The position numbers and the translations under genes were made by a program. A DNA stretch of 64,000 nucleotides from Treponema sp. UBA1793 (GTDB taxonomy: Bacteria; Spirochaetota; Spirochaetia; Treponematales; Treponemataceae), in assembly GCA_002314445.1 (NCBI GenBank), contig DCFX01000020.1:39993-103992 (forward strand). Reading direction: 5' to 3'. A model generated the notes under the pieces. The model saw only the letters and a list, made by a program, of their open reading frames with translations, had not been told where the DNA came from and did not search any database. Each line of letters starts with the position of its first letter. Within the stretch, counting starts at the first letter, position 1. Shown here one piece after another: positions 7,866 through 17,844 of the stretch.

Positions 7866-9455
7866 CTATTTTATAAGCAGTTCCGCATATGCCTTTAATG
7901 CACCTTCCATTTTTCCTGAAAGTACTGTTTTTGCCAGTGTCTTTCCAAGCTGGACGCCTTCCTGGTCAAAACTGTTGACATTCCACATAAATCCCTGGAA
8001 CATGACTTTATTTTCGTAGTGGGAGAGCAGCGCGCCGAGCGATTCAGGTGTAACCTGCTTTCCGTAGATGATGCTGGATGGACGTTCGCCTGCGAAGAAC
8101 TTATTCGAGTTTTCATCATCCTTACCGCATGCAAATGCAACAATCTGCGCTGCAACGTTCGCACATAATTTTGTCTGGCTTGTTGACCCCTGAATCGTCA
8201 CGTCTTTTCCTGTCTGATTCTGCTGGAATGCAATGAATTGCAGAGGAATTATGTTTGTTCCCTGATGCAGCAGCTGATAGAATGAATGCTGTCCGTTTGT
8301 GCCCGGTTCGCCGAAAATGACGGGGCCGGTAACGTATGTAATTTTTTTGCCGAATCTGTTTATGCTTTTTCCGTTTGATTCCATGTCAAGCTGCTGGAGA
8401 TGAGCAGGGAAACGTGAAAGAGCCTGTGAATAAGGCAGAACGGCAGTCGAAGGATATCCCTGAACGTTGCGTTCATATACGCCGATAAGTGCATCCATGA
8501 GTGCAGCGTTTTTTGTAATATCGGTTTCTGTTGCGAGCTTGTCTTCAGCTGCCGCACCTTTGAGAAAACTGGCGAATACGTCAGATCCGAATGCAAGACT
8601 GAGGATTGCACCGCCGACGGCACTTGTCGAAGAATAGCGTCCGCCTATAAAGTCGTCCATAAAGAATGCAGCCAGATAGTCAGGACTGCTCGCAAGCGGG
8701 CTTGTTTCACTTGTAACAGCAATCATGTGCTTTGCCGGATCAAGACCTGCTTTTGTGAGAAAATTCTTTACGAAAGATTCGTTTGTAAGTGTTTCAAGTG
8801 TTGTGCCGCTTTTTGAAACAAGAATAAAGATTGTTTTTGCAATATCTATCGAAGTAAGGACAGTTGCTCCGTCATCCGGATCAACGTTGGAGATAAAATG
8901 TGCTTCCATCTTGAATGTATTATTTGCTTTAGCCCAGTTTTCCAGCGCAAGATACATGGCGCGCGGTCCCAGATCGCTGCCGCCTATGCCAATCTGGCAG
9001 ACGGTTGTATATTTTTCACCTTTTTCGTTGACGATCTTTCCCGTATGCACTTTATCTGCAAAATCTGCTATCGCTTTCTGCTGCTTACTGTAGAAGTCCC
9101 GTTTGTTTACTCCCTCAACGATGACATCATTTCCGAGCTGGCCGCGCGTAAGATGATGGAGAACCATGCGGTTTTCACCGAGGTTTACGATTTCACCGTT
9201 GTACACTGCTGCAAATTTTTCAAGAAGCTGATCTTCCTTAGCGAGAGATTTTAATATAGTAAGGACCTGTTTGTTTATCTGCTTTGCAGCATAATTATAG
9301 GTAAGGCCGCTGCTCATCGGAATGGAAAATTCCGCAACCCGTTTTCCGCCGGCAGCGCCGCTTAATGCTTTCGCTACAGAAACAGCATCTTTGAGCGCTT
9401 GCAGTTTTTTGTAGCTTTCAAGTTTGTTAAGATTATCCCATGATATGGATTTCAT
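7866..9455 (-). CDS. pgi: Glucose-6-phosphate isomerase
   Basis: Converts glucose 6-phosphate and fructose 6-phosphate in glycolysis. The 529-residue product has the phosphosugar-binding regions IGIGGSDLGPRAMYLALENW and FILVSKSGTTLETL, the active-site Arg in GGRYSSTSAVG, the catalytic Glu region in LDMESNGKS and a Lys/His C-terminal part. Length fits the long bacterial/eukaryotic form. A GAGG ribosome binding site lies 5 nt before the ATG. It stands alone, divergent from lysS, with a shared terminator downstream. Confidence 0.96.
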   Translation of the reverse strand: MKSISWDNLNKLESYKKLQALKDAVSVAKALSGAAGGKRVAEFSIPMSSGLTYNYAAKQINKQVLTILKSLAKEDQLLEKFAAVYNGEIVNLGENRMVLHHLTRGQLGNDVIVEGVNKRDFYSKQQKAIADFADKVHTGKIVNEKGEKYTTVCQIGIGGSDLGPRAMYLALENWAKANNTFKMEAHFISNVDPDDGATVLTSIDIAKTIFILVSKSGTTLETLTNESFVKNFLTKAGLDPAKHMIAVTSETSPLASSPDYLAAFFMDDFIGGRYSSTSAVGGAILSLAFGSDVFASFLKGAAAEDKLATETDITKNAALMDALIGVYERNVQGYPSTAVLPYSQALSRFPAHLQQLDMESNGKSINRFGKKITYVTGPVIFGEPGTNGQHSFYQLLHQGTNIIPLQFIAFQQNQTGKDVTIQGSTSQTKLCANVAAQIVAFACGKDDENSNKFFAGERPSSIIYGKQVTPESLGALLSHYENKVMFQGFMWNVNSFDQEGVQLGKTLAKTVLSGKMEGALKAYAELLIK

Positions 9456-9529
9456 ACATGCCTCGATAGAATTTTAAAGGAGATAAAATGACTATATCAG
9501 AAAATTATGAAAATGAAAATAGCGTGTCA

Positions 9530-9558
9530 TTGCTTATTTCTTTTGCCTACTATATAAT
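9530..9558 (+). promoter_or_regulatory. Promoter of lysS, predicted leaderless
   Basis: TTGCTT at 9530-9535 and a perfect TATAAT at 9553-9558 with 17 nt between. Only 8 nt separate the -10 box from the lysS ATG at 9567, so transcription should begin within 0-2 nt of the start codon and there is no room for a ribosome binding site. Confidence 0.75.
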
Positions 9559-9566
9559 GATCCATT

Positions 9567-11165
9567 ATGAATAATGAAAAAAATCCGCTGCTCTGCCACT
9601 GGGCCGACCAGATGGCAGATAAAATCATCTCCCAGAAAGGAGACCGTGATTTGTACACCTGTGCTTCAGGCATTACGCCTTCGGGTACTGTCCATATTGG
9701 AAACTTCCGCGAGATCATCACGGTAGACCTTGTTGTACGTGCACTCCGCGAGCGCGGTAAAAACGTACGGTTTATTTATTCATGGGATGATTACGATGTT
9801 TTCCGCAAAGTTCCTGCCAACATGCCCAATCCTGAAATTCTGAAAGATTATCTGCGCTTCCCGATTACCATGGTGCCTGATACAACCGGCCGCAATGAAA
9901 ATTATGCGCGTCACCATGAAGTTGACATTGAGCAGGAACTGCCGCACGTCGGAATCCATCCTGAATTTTTATATCAGGCTTCACGTTACCGGGCTAACCG
10001 TTACACTGAAGGCATGAAAAAGGCTATGCAGAACCGTGAGCTCATTAAGGAGTGTCTTAACGAGTACCGCGATGACGAACACAAGATGAAGAAAGAAGAT
10101 GAATACTGGCCGGTTTCAGTTTTCTGTTCAAGGTGCAACAAAGATACAACTGAAATAACCGGTTACGACGGTGAGTACGGAATTACATATAAATGTGAAT
10201 GCGGGAATGTTGAAACTGGTGATCTTCGCACATTTAAAGGATTTAAACTCGGCTGGCGTGTCGACTGGCCAATGAGATGGAATGAAGAGAAAGTTGTATT
10301 TGAGCCGGGCGGAAAGGATCACGTAAGTCCGGGCGGATCATATGATACCGCAAAACTCGTTTCAAAAAGAGTATTCGGCTGGGATGCACCTATTACCATG
10401 AAATACGATTTTGTCGGACTCAAGGGGCTTCCCGGAAAGATGTCGTCGTCAAAAGGGAAGGTCATTGCGCTTCCTGACGCGCTCAAAGTGTATCAGCCGG
10501 AACTTCTCCGTTATATTTTTGCAGTAAATAAAGTGGACCACGAATTTGCAATCAGTTTTGATCTGGACGTCATTACTATGTATGAAGCGTATGACCGGAC
10601 AGAGCGCATTGCATGGGAACTTGAGAAAGCAAAGAACGAAGATATTTTCAATCATGAAAAACGTGTATACATCCTTTCTCAGATTGAACCGGAAATGCCT
10701 GGTGCGATGCCCTATCAGGTTGGTTTCCGCATGCTTACGACACTTCTCCAGACTTATTCAGGAAATATCGATGCAGTCATAGAATCGCTGGGAGACGTAA
10801 AACCTGAACAGGTGGCCTGCCTCCGCCGCCGCTGCGAATGTGCCTGGTACTGGGTTACTGAATGCGCTCCTGAAGATTTTAAATTTGCGCTTTGCCTTGA
10901 CGGGAAAAAAGCCGAGCTTACGGATATCGAGCTGCAGGCTGTTACACAAATACGCGATACGGTGCTTCCTGTGATGGATGATGTTGACGAAAAGGAACTG
11001 GGGCAAAAGGTATATGATGTTGCAACGGGACTTGGAATAGCTCCCAAACAACTGTTTGAAACAATGTACCACGTTCTTGTCAATAAGGATCAGGGGCCTC
11101 GTCTTGCAAGTTTTATGAAAATTATCGGAAAAGAAAAGCTTGAATTGATTTTTAAAAAATATTAA
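9567..11165 (+). CDS. lysS: Class I lysyl-tRNA synthetase
   Basis: Charges tRNA-Lys. This 532-residue enzyme is of the archaeal class I type, which spirochetes are known to use in place of the common class II LysRS. The HIGH-type motif is in PSGTVHIGNFRE (about residues 31-42), the KMSKS-type motif is KMSSSKGK (about 292), and a zinc-binding stretch CSRCNKDTTE ... CECGN sits in between. The start ATG 9567 has no ribosome binding site and lies at the predicted transcription start. The A/T-rich hairpin 11209-11236 follows. Confidence 0.96.
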   Translation: MNNEKNPLLCHWADQMADKIISQKGDRDLYTCASGITPSGTVHIGNFREIITVDLVVRALRERGKNVRFIYSWDDYDVFRKVPANMPNPEILKDYLRFPITMVPDTTGRNENYARHHEVDIEQELPHVGIHPEFLYQASRYRANRYTEGMKKAMQNRELIKECLNEYRDDEHKMKKEDEYWPVSVFCSRCNKDTTEITGYDGEYGITYKCECGNVETGDLRTFKGFKLGWRVDWPMRWNEEKVVFEPGGKDHVSPGGSYDTAKLVSKRVFGWDAPITMKYDFVGLKGLPGKMSSSKGKVIALPDALKVYQPELLRYIFAVNKVDHEFAISFDLDVITMYEAYDRTERIAWELEKAKNEDIFNHEKRVYILSQIEPEMPGAMPYQVGFRMLTTLLQTYSGNIDAVIESLGDVKPEQVACLRRRCECAWYWVTECAPEDFKFALCLDGKKAELTDIELQAVTQIRDTVLPVMDDVDEKELGQKVYDVATGLGIAPKQLFETMYHVLVNKDQGPRLASFMKIIGKEKLELIFKKY

Positions 11166-11208
11166 ATCTTAGATACTTTTCAGACAGAATATAATAATGA
11201 AAAAACAA

Positions 11209-11236
11209 CTGTTATAAAAAGACTGTTTTATAACAG
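11209..11236. terminator. Stem-loop after lysS
   Basis: CTGTTATAAAA (11209-11219) and TTTTATAACAG (11226-11236) form a perfect 11-bp stem with a 6-nt loop. It is A/T-rich and not directly followed by a T-run, so it is either a weak terminator or an operator-like palindrome for the chemoreceptor gene downstream. Confidence 0.5.
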
Positions 11237-11325
11237 CTGTTTATATGTATTTTTTTCAAACATATGCTAAAATGAGTGTGCTGAAATCTATACAGAGTGA
11301 TGAAATACTGGTGTAAGGAAACAAT

Positions 11326-13332
11326 ATGAAGCTTAATACAAAATTTTCACTCATTGTTTTGTGGGCTGTTTTTCAATTCAGTATTCTGGCTTTTGTAGCC
11401 CTATACGGATCGAATATTGTCCAACGCATGAAGAATTATCAATATCTGCAGGCTGATCTTCAGTACAGTCTTGCTGATATTGATAATTTTATATGCTCTG
11501 TTGATTATCGTGGTGTTGATACAACAACAGTTTATACTGACTGGAAAACTAAAACTAATCACTTAGCCGATATAATGAACAGTATAGCAACAGATCCGGT
11601 TACCCGTTACTTTCCGGACTTCTTTAAACAGAGTCAGGAGAATACCATTACCATCTGGAACAGCATAAGAGCCGGTTTTAATGTGCTTGACCCGGTTCTG
11701 CAGCGTATGCAGGAGACAAAAATACCGGAGAGTGAGATTGCCCAGCAGGTTAAATGGTATGGTTTCCGTTTTGCAAAGGGACGCTATCCTTACTCTCAGC
11801 CTGTGCAGTATCTCAATGATCAGCTTGAATTTTTTGACCTTCAGAATCTGAATATTTATGCCGGCACAAAAAGGCTTGGGGATTCCATCGTAAAGCTTTC
11901 GGAAGACTTTACAAAAGTCCTCAAAACAGCAGAAAGACTTTACGTCGTCATAGAACTGGTGTTTTGTGTCATTGCTGCAGTCGTTTTGTATTTCTCGCTT
12001 ATTATAGTTACTACAAGAATAAGCAGACGGATCAAGCGGATACAGGCAATGTCCGCAAAACTGACTGAGAAGGATTTTACTGTTTCCATCGTTCCATCCG
12101 GCAGTACGGAAATGAGCAGCCTGATGGCAAATATGAATCGAATGGTAACGGAACTTAATGATTTTTTTCTCATTGTAAAAAAAACGGCATCCCGTGCGAT
12201 TTCATCAGGGTACTCAATAAACGATTCTGCCAATAGTACGGCAGCGGCAACCGCAGAGATTAATGCAAATATTGAATCAATCACGAAAGAATTTGATCAG
12301 ATAAACGAATCCGTTGAGCGTGTTGCAAAAGCGATTGAGGAAATCGATGGCGAAGTTGATGTCCTTGTGCGGGATAACAATGCGCAGACTAAAGCTATAG
12401 ACGACAGTGACAAGGCTGTTGAAGATATGTCCATGACGCTTGGGCGGATCAGCGGAAAAGCTGCCGAACGGACAAAGAGTGCAGAAGAAATGAGGGAACT
12501 TGTTGCCGACGGTGATGAAAAAATATCTGCAACGAATGATTTACTGGAGCAGATTACTTCCAGCCTTGATGAAATCGGTGAAATCGTTACGATAATAGAT
12601 ACGGTAGCGGAGCAGACAAATCTGCTGTCAATGAATGCCGCAATAGAATCAGCCCATGCAGGCGAAGCCGGAAAAGGGTTTGCGGTAGTTTCCGAGGAAA
12701 TACGAAATCTTGCCGAATCAACGGCTGACAATGCAAAAAAAATAGGCGATTCAATTAATAAAATCGTACAAAATGCGACAGCTGCCAACAAATCAAGCAA
12801 TGCAGCAGCTGAAGCGTTCAGGAAGGTTAGTGAGCATTCCGAGCAGATGATTGACTCTCTGAATGAAATAACGGGCGGTATTGAAAAAATTGATGAAACA
12901 ACAAAGCAGATTACATCCAAGACAAATGACACGGCTGTTACTGCTGATAAGATAAACGGATACTGTCAGAACCTTTCCGTGCAGCAGAAGAATATTTCTA
13001 CAGAAATGAAATCAATGACGGGCTTGTTCAGCGAAGCTGTCGCAGGAATAAAAGAGATAAGGACAGGAACAGAGGACATCGTAAAGCGGATGTCTGCAGT
13101 CGGCGAAAAAAGTGAAGAAAGTTATAAGAATATGACGGAACTGGAAAATATCCTTGAAGAATTCAAAACAAAGGATATTGTTAATGATATCGTCAAAAGA
13201 ACAGATGACGATGTGAAAATCGAAAATATTATTTCGCCGGAACTCAAAGCAGAAATAGAAGCAGGCGTTCCATCTGGTAAACGTGAAACCATAGATTTTG
13301 ATCCGGACGCAGTTGAAGAATATAAACCGTAA
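11326..13332 (+). CDS. Methyl-accepting chemotaxis protein
   Basis: A 668-residue transmembrane chemoreceptor. TM1 lies at about residues 8-30, an all-helical periplasmic sensor of about 170 residues follows, TM2 is near 205-228, then HAMP and a long coiled-coil signalling domain. The CheA/CheW-binding tip is EQTNLLSMNAAIESAHAGEA (near residue 430), typical of the family. The C-terminus has an acidic tail without a clear CheR pentapeptide. An AAGGA ribosome binding site precedes the ATG, and a TGC-TAAAAT extended -10 is at 11268-11273. The ligand is unknown. Confidence 0.95.
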   Translation: MKLNTKFSLIVLWAVFQFSILAFVALYGSNIVQRMKNYQYLQADLQYSLADIDNFICSVDYRGVDTTTVYTDWKTKTNHLADIMNSIATDPVTRYFPDFFKQSQENTITIWNSIRAGFNVLDPVLQRMQETKIPESEIAQQVKWYGFRFAKGRYPYSQPVQYLNDQLEFFDLQNLNIYAGTKRLGDSIVKLSEDFTKVLKTAERLYVVIELVFCVIAAVVLYFSLIIVTTRISRRIKRIQAMSAKLTEKDFTVSIVPSGSTEMSSLMANMNRMVTELNDFFLIVKKTASRAISSGYSINDSANSTAAATAEINANIESITKEFDQINESVERVAKAIEEIDGEVDVLVRDNNAQTKAIDDSDKAVEDMSMTLGRISGKAAERTKSAEEMRELVADGDEKISATNDLLEQITSSLDEIGEIVTIIDTVAEQTNLLSMNAAIESAHAGEAGKGFAVVSEEIRNLAESTADNAKKIGDSINKIVQNATAANKSSNAAAEAFRKVSEHSEQMIDSLNEITGGIEKIDETTKQITSKTNDTAVTADKINGYCQNLSVQQKNISTEMKSMTGLFSEAVAGIKEIRTGTEDIVKRMSAVGEKSEESYKNMTELENILEEFKTKDIVNDIVKRTDDDVKIENIISPELKAEIEAGVPSGKRETIDFDPDAVEEYKP

Positions 13333-13348
13333 TGAATCCGTCTGATAA

Positions 13349-14182
13349 TTAATTTCCGGAGTTTTTTCCAGGTTCAATGAAAATAAGTATAATTGCCACT
13401 ATATAAGGAAATGAAAGAAGCAGCGGTGTTGAGATATGCGGAAGTACATTCTGCAAATTGGCAGCAAAATATTCGGCAGCACACATGGCTGCAACCGCAA
13501 TAATAGTTCCCGTGCTTGTTCTCTTTCCCAAAAAAACGGCAGCGAGGGCAAGCCATCCCTTTCCGCTTGATATGTTGGGAACGAAGGACGAAAGACGGAT
13601 TGCAAGTATGCAGCCGGCACATGATGCGTATACTGCAGCAAGGCATCCCGCCAGTACTCTGGTGCGGGAAACATTTATACCCTTTGAAAGCAATACGTCA
13701 GAATTAGTTCCCGTTATCCGTATGTACAATCCCCGTTTTGTCACGAAAAGAAAGATAATGCCGGCTGCTGTGAGAATGCATGCCGCAATAAACGTACTGT
13801 ACCTTGCCGGTACTGCCTGAAATGTAAAGAGAGGGGATGTCAGTACGCCTCTTGTGCCGAATATTTCGGCTGATAACAATGATACGATGGCGCCGGAAAA
13901 AATATTAAGGGCAAGTGCTGCAAGGAACGGGTTTGCGTGTACCTGTTCTACTGCAGTTAAAAAGAGTAATATGAATGCTGTACTGCATACGACAGAAAGT
14001 ATACATCCTGCAGCGGGGGACTTCGTTAATACGGTAAATGCATAGCAGAGGAAGGCTGATAGATTTATTATACCGTCAATAAAAACTGCCGTACGGCCCG
14101 CGTATTCACTTATAAGGGCTCCAAACGAAGCAAGAAGAAGCGGTGACGATAAAAATAAAATATTAAGAATGATGTCTGTCAT
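13349..14182 (-). CDS. Nucleoside-type ABC transporter permease (second)
   Basis: A 277-residue inner-membrane permease of the BPD_transp_2 (branched-chain/BMP) group with eight or more hydrophobic segments. The tract SKGINVSRTRVLAGCLAAVY followed by SSGKGWLALAAVFLG is the usual coupling region (GxGxxxIAVAxLG type). It overlaps the preceding permease by 20 nt and is the last gene of an operon encoding binding protein, ATPase and two permeases, which in BMP-family systems import purine or other nucleosides. It converges on the chemoreceptor gene with only 16 nt in between and no obvious terminator. Confidence 0.9.
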   Translation of the reverse strand: MTDIILNILFLSSPLLLASFGALISEYAGRTAVFIDGIINLSAFLCYAFTVLTKSPAAGCILSVVCSTAFILLFLTAVEQVHANPFLAALALNIFSGAIVSLLSAEIFGTRGVLTSPLFTFQAVPARYSTFIAACILTAAGIIFLFVTKRGLYIRITGTNSDVLLSKGINVSRTRVLAGCLAAVYASCAGCILAIRLSSFVPNISSGKGWLALAAVFLGKRTSTGTIIAVAAMCAAEYFAANLQNVLPHISTPLLLSFPYIVAIILIFIEPGKNSGN

Positions 14183-15182
14183 GTCTCATACCTCCCGCAT
14201 ACTGGATTGAAATGCATGCAAGCATCACACCTTGTATAAGCAGATTTATATCAAACCCGGAATTGTAATTCAGTGAAACCCTGTCTGCCGAAGTAAATAT
14301 CCACGATAAAATAAGACTTGAAGGAATGACTGCGGCGGGATTAGATGCAGCAATGAGTGCGCATGACAATGCATCCCAGCCCATGCCGCTGTAGAATCCT
14401 GAATGACACGTGTAGTATGTTCCTGTGACTGCTATAAATCCTGTTATACCATGCAGCGCGCCCGATATAATAAGTGAACTGTATATTATTTTTTTTCTGG
14501 AATATCCGCAGTATGCTGCAAATTCATTTGATATGCCTGTTATCTGCAGCTGTTTTCCGTATCCTGTGCGGTAGATAAGATACCAGCCAAGAATGCATAA
14601 TAACGGCGCAGACAGGGAAATGACAGAGAGGGGAGAAGGATTCAGTATGTGGGGGAATCTTACTGATTCTCTTATGAAAGGTGTTGCAAGCAGATTTCCG
14701 TATGAACCGCGGAATTTTCCGGCAATGAGTGAATCGATGAACGGTATTACCGCTGCGGATATAAGAAACGTAGTAAGCAGAATACTTGCATTTTTCAATT
14801 CCTTGAGAAGGGCGGAAAGCAGCGCCATAAGCGCAGGTACTGCAACAGCGGCTGCAAATGCGCAGAGCAGTGAAACAGAAGGCGGCATGTTTTCGGTCAG
14901 ATTGAGAACTATGGCAGCAGCAAATCCCCCTGCATAAATTTGTCCTTCTCCGCCGAGATTAAATTCTCCGGTCGTTAAAATGATGGCATCTCCCAGACCT
15001 GCAGCCATAAACAGAGTTGCAGTGTTCAATACAGCTCCCAAATAATAGCCGGAAGTGAATGAACCTGTCAGAAAATCAGACGCTGCCGAAAAAGTGTGTG
15101 AAGAGACAACAAGCAGAATCATTGTAAAGAGAAGGCCTGTAAAAACTGGCAGTGCCTTTGAAGAAAGTATGTTGCGGTTCAC
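14163..15182 (-). CDS. Nucleoside-type ABC transporter permease (first)
   Basis: A 339-residue permease, partner of the one downstream. The family marker GEFNLGGEGQIYAGGFAAAI (near residue 72) and the coupling stretch ISNEFAAYCGYSRKKIIYSS are visible among at least eight membrane segments. The start is GTG, supported by AGGAG 5 nt upstream. It lies 106 nt after the ATPase gene in the same operon. Confidence 0.92.
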   Translation of the reverse strand: MNRNILSSKALPVFTGLLFTMILLVVSSHTFSAASDFLTGSFTSGYYLGAVLNTATLFMAAGLGDAIILTTGEFNLGGEGQIYAGGFAAAIVLNLTENMPPSVSLLCAFAAAVAVPALMALLSALLKELKNASILLTTFLISAAVIPFIDSLIAGKFRGSYGNLLATPFIRESVRFPHILNPSPLSVISLSAPLLCILGWYLIYRTGYGKQLQITGISNEFAAYCGYSRKKIIYSSLIISGALHGITGFIAVTGTYYTCHSGFYSGMGWDALSCALIAASNPAAVIPSSLILSWIFTSADRVSLNYNSGFDINLLIQGVMLACISIQYAGGMRHDRHHS

Positions 15183-15288
15183 GGATACTCCTGAAAAAAA
15201 CTAAGCGTTGTCTGTCCGCCATAGACGGCGCAAAACAAAGTTTTAAAATAACGCATTCTATTTTCTGATTGTAACGTATATACGTTCA

Positions 15289-16764
15289 TTAGTCTTCCTT
15301 TGTCAGTTTTCCACCTTCAAGGGTATAAACAGTACTGCATATTTCCACGGGAAACTCCGAAGAAGACAGAATAAGTACTATACAGCCTTTTGCAGCAAGG
15401 GAACCGAGCAGTTTTGTTGTGCGGTCTGCAGTCTGCATATCAAGCCCCTGCAGCGGTTCACAGGCTATAATAAACTGAGGATCCGTATCAAGCTCGCGGG
15501 CAATGATGAGGCGCTGCAGCATACCACCTGATAAGGCCGCTGCCGTTTCATCCGGAAGAATGGTAATATCTGCCCTCTTTATAATTTTTTCCGCATATGC
15601 GTTATCTACCATCCCTTTTTTCATTGCACAAAGAAGCTGCCCGATGGTAAGCTGCGGATTTGATGCACGGAATGTTCTATCGGATGGAATCAGTGCCGTG
15701 CGTATCCCTGACTTTTTCCTGAGAAAGGCAGGTGAAAATTTTCCCGATTTGAGATGCACACAATGTTTTACATCTGCTGTCTGCAGAATGCAGGTACCTG
15801 TCATGTGCGTTGTTTCCATCCCGGTTATGACATTTTCAAGCGTGCCGAGACCGCTTTCCTGCAGTCCTTTTATAAGTGTAAGTTTTCCGCATTCCGCCGA
15901 AAAAGAAATGTCAAACAGCCCCGGTCTCTTTCTTGGGCGGACTGTAACTCCGGAAAAGGAAACAGCACATTTCATTCCGCATGCATCGCCGCATGGCCCG
16001 CGGCGGCATTCATATTCACTCCCGTTTTCAGGAGTCTGTACAGTATTACTTCTTCCGGCACGCTGCTCATTTTCTTCTGTCCCGAAAGTTTTACTGTTTT
16101 CATACTGTTCAGCAGACATGCCCTTCCGCAGAACGGTCACTGTATCAGTATAAAGTTCCGCTTCCTGCATAATGTGTGTTATGACGATTATGTTCATACC
16201 GCCATTTGCAAGTTCCCTGATATTTGCATACAGTGCGCGGCGCTGTTCCCAGTCAAGCAGTGCTGACGGCTCGTCGAGGATGAGCACCTGCGGTTTGCAT
16301 GCAAGGGCTGCAATGAGCGACGTGTAAAAACGTTCATCGCCGCCAAGATGGGCGACAAGCGTATGCATATCAAGCTGAGGAGCCCATCTTTTTTTTATAG
16401 TGGCGATTTCCTGCAGTATTTTTTTATGCCCGTCTTTTTTGACTTCTGTGCTGTATTCTATCCCCAACAGAATATTTTCCTTTACGGAGATATCGTCGGC
16501 AAGAAGAGGGCGCTGCTGTACACAGAGTATACCCTTTTCTACAGCATCCCGGGGAGAGGCGAAGCGGACAGCTTTTCCGTCTGCGAGAATGGCCCCCCCG
16601 TCGAACGGGAGCGCTCCACTCAGGATAGCAGCTGTAGTTGATTTCCCTGTTCCGTTTTCTCCAAGGAGCGCATGTATTCTGCCTCCCTGAAATACAACGG
16701 AAAGATTGTCGAGCACTGTTTTATGCAGATACTGTTTTGAAACATGGGAAAGTTCTATATCCAT
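15289..16764 (-). CDS. Nucleoside-type ABC transporter ATP-binding protein (double ABC)
   Basis: A 491-residue double ATPase as in sugar and nucleoside importers of the RbsA/BmpC type. The first half has an intact Walker A (GENGTGKST) and Walker B (VLILDEPSALLD) but a degraded signature (LGGDERFYTS). The second half has no canonical Walker A (KGLQESGLGT) but a good signature (LSGGMLQR) and a modified Walker B (FIIACEPLQGLD). This split of functions is usual in the family. Between the halves is a hydrophilic linker with a cluster of cysteines (CRRGPCGDACGMKC) that I have not seen as a family feature. Confidence 0.92.
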   Translation of the reverse strand: MDIELSHVSKQYLHKTVLDNLSVVFQGGRIHALLGENGTGKSTTAAILSGALPFDGGAILADGKAVRFASPRDAVEKGILCVQQRPLLADDISVKENILLGIEYSTEVKKDGHKKILQEIATIKKRWAPQLDMHTLVAHLGGDERFYTSLIAALACKPQVLILDEPSALLDWEQRRALYANIRELANGGMNIIVITHIMQEAELYTDTVTVLRKGMSAEQYENSKTFGTEENEQRAGRSNTVQTPENGSEYECRRGPCGDACGMKCAVSFSGVTVRPRKRPGLFDISFSAECGKLTLIKGLQESGLGTLENVITGMETTHMTGTCILQTADVKHCVHLKSGKFSPAFLRKKSGIRTALIPSDRTFRASNPQLTIGQLLCAMKKGMVDNAYAEKIIKRADITILPDETAAALSGGMLQRLIIARELDTDPQFIIACEPLQGLDMQTADRTTKLLGSLAAKGCIVLILSSSEFPVEICSTVYTLEGGKLTKED

Positions 16765-16768
16765 ATTG

Positions 16769-17779
16769 CTAATCTTGCGGCAGCAGCAGTTTTCCGTTTC
16801 TTATTTGTTCTACGATTTCCGCCATTTTTGTCCGCATGTCGTCCGTAATAACAGGATTGCTATTACCAGGGGCTATAGCAAAATTGATATAGCCGTCTGC
16901 AATACCGACTGTTTTTGCCGTTCCCCATTCGGTTTTTCCCTCAAGATATGTCGTTGTTATTTCATCAGCCATTTCAGTCTGGCTGAGGGCAGCACAGGAA
17001 ATGATATTTCCCGGAGCCTTATCGAAGGAAGTTTCGTCAAAAAATACAAGATATTTTCCATTTTCCTTTGCAGAGCTCAGGACTCCCTGTGCTGCGCCGC
17101 CGCAAACCGGCAGAATTACGTCGATTCCTGCCTTATACATAGCATTTGCAAGTTCTGAACCTTTTGAGGCATCATACCAGTTGCCGATGATGCGGAAATC
17201 TACAGTCGTTCCTGCGGCCGCAGCCTCTGCACCTTCTTTGTAACCGGGTAGAATTACATTGTTCATAACAGGATATTCCTGCGCAGTGATAAGTCCGATT
17301 TTGTGCGATTTTGATACAAGTCCCGCCATATATCCGGTAATGTATGACTGCTCATGCTGGTTATAGCGGATTGTTGCAATATTCCTGTTTCCCGCCTTAT
17401 ACGCATCAAACAGTATGAATTTCTGGGATGGAAACTGCTGAGTAAGCGGTTCGACAAGTTCCGGCAGCGACGGATTTGATGAAATAATGACGCTGTATTT
17501 ACCTTCTGCTGCAAGTGCTGTTAATTTTGAATACCATTCTGCCTGATTAGTGCCGGCTTCGAGAATGGTCAGCACTGCCTGTTCTTTTTGTTCCTTTCCT
17601 GCGTTATAAGAATCAGCAGCACTTTTTACACCGTCAGCGAGCATTTCATAAATCGGGCTGTCAGCTATGATTCCGGGAATAAAAACCGCAACGGACTGTG
17701 TTTTTACATTTTTTCCGCTGCAGGATACTGCAGCAAACGATACGATGACTGCAGCAAAAATAAGAGCTATTCTTTTCAT
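16769..17779 (-). CDS. BMP/TmpC-family nucleoside-binding lipoprotein
   Basis: A 336-residue lipoprotein with signal peptide MKRIALIFAAVIVSFAAVSC, lipobox AVSC and lipidated Cys20. The mature part has the basic-membrane-protein fold: VAVFIPGIIADSPIYEMLADG, then VIISSNPSLPELV and VILPVCGGAAQGVLSSA. TmpC/PnrA of Treponema pallidum, a purine nucleoside binder, is the best known relative. I chose ATG 17779 because it begins the signal peptide and follows GGATAG; a longer frame begins at 17827 but would cover the promoter. It is the first gene of the transporter operon. Confidence 0.93.
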   Translation of the reverse strand: MKRIALIFAAVIVSFAAVSCSGKNVKTQSVAVFIPGIIADSPIYEMLADGVKSAADSYNAGKEQKEQAVLTILEAGTNQAEWYSKLTALAAEGKYSVIISSNPSLPELVEPLTQQFPSQKFILFDAYKAGNRNIATIRYNQHEQSYITGYMAGLVSKSHKIGLITAQEYPVMNNVILPGYKEGAEAAAAGTTVDFRIIGNWYDASKGSELANAMYKAGIDVILPVCGGAAQGVLSSAKENGKYLVFFDETSFDKAPGNIISCAALSQTEMADEITTTYLEGKTEWGTAKTVGIADGYINFAIAPGNSNPVITDDMRTKMAEIVEQIRNGKLLLPQD

Positions 17780-17805
17780 AAAACTATCCTTGTCATGACA
17801 CAGGA

Positions 17806-17834
17806 AATATAGTTTTATATAAAACAAAAGTCAA
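17806..17834 (-). promoter_or_regulatory. Transporter operon promoter with embedded palindromic operator
   Basis: Reading on the minus strand, TTGACT (17829-17834) and TATATT (17806-17811) are 17 nt apart. The spacer contains a perfect 14-bp palindrome GTTTTATATAAAAC at 17812-17825. A repressor bound there would block RNA polymerase directly, and the MarR-family gene 11 nt upstream is the obvious candidate. Confidence 0.78.
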
Positions 17835-17844
17835 CTGCTTTTTC

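Noticed and set aside
9488..9574. A 28-codon reading frame with a strong AAAGGAG ribosome binding site that overlaps the lysS start.
   Set aside because: It looks like a coupled leader peptide, but the lysS promoter (TTGCTT-17-TATAAT) lies inside it and there is hardly room for another promoter before the pgi gene. It is more likely chance, though a transcript from further upstream would revive it.
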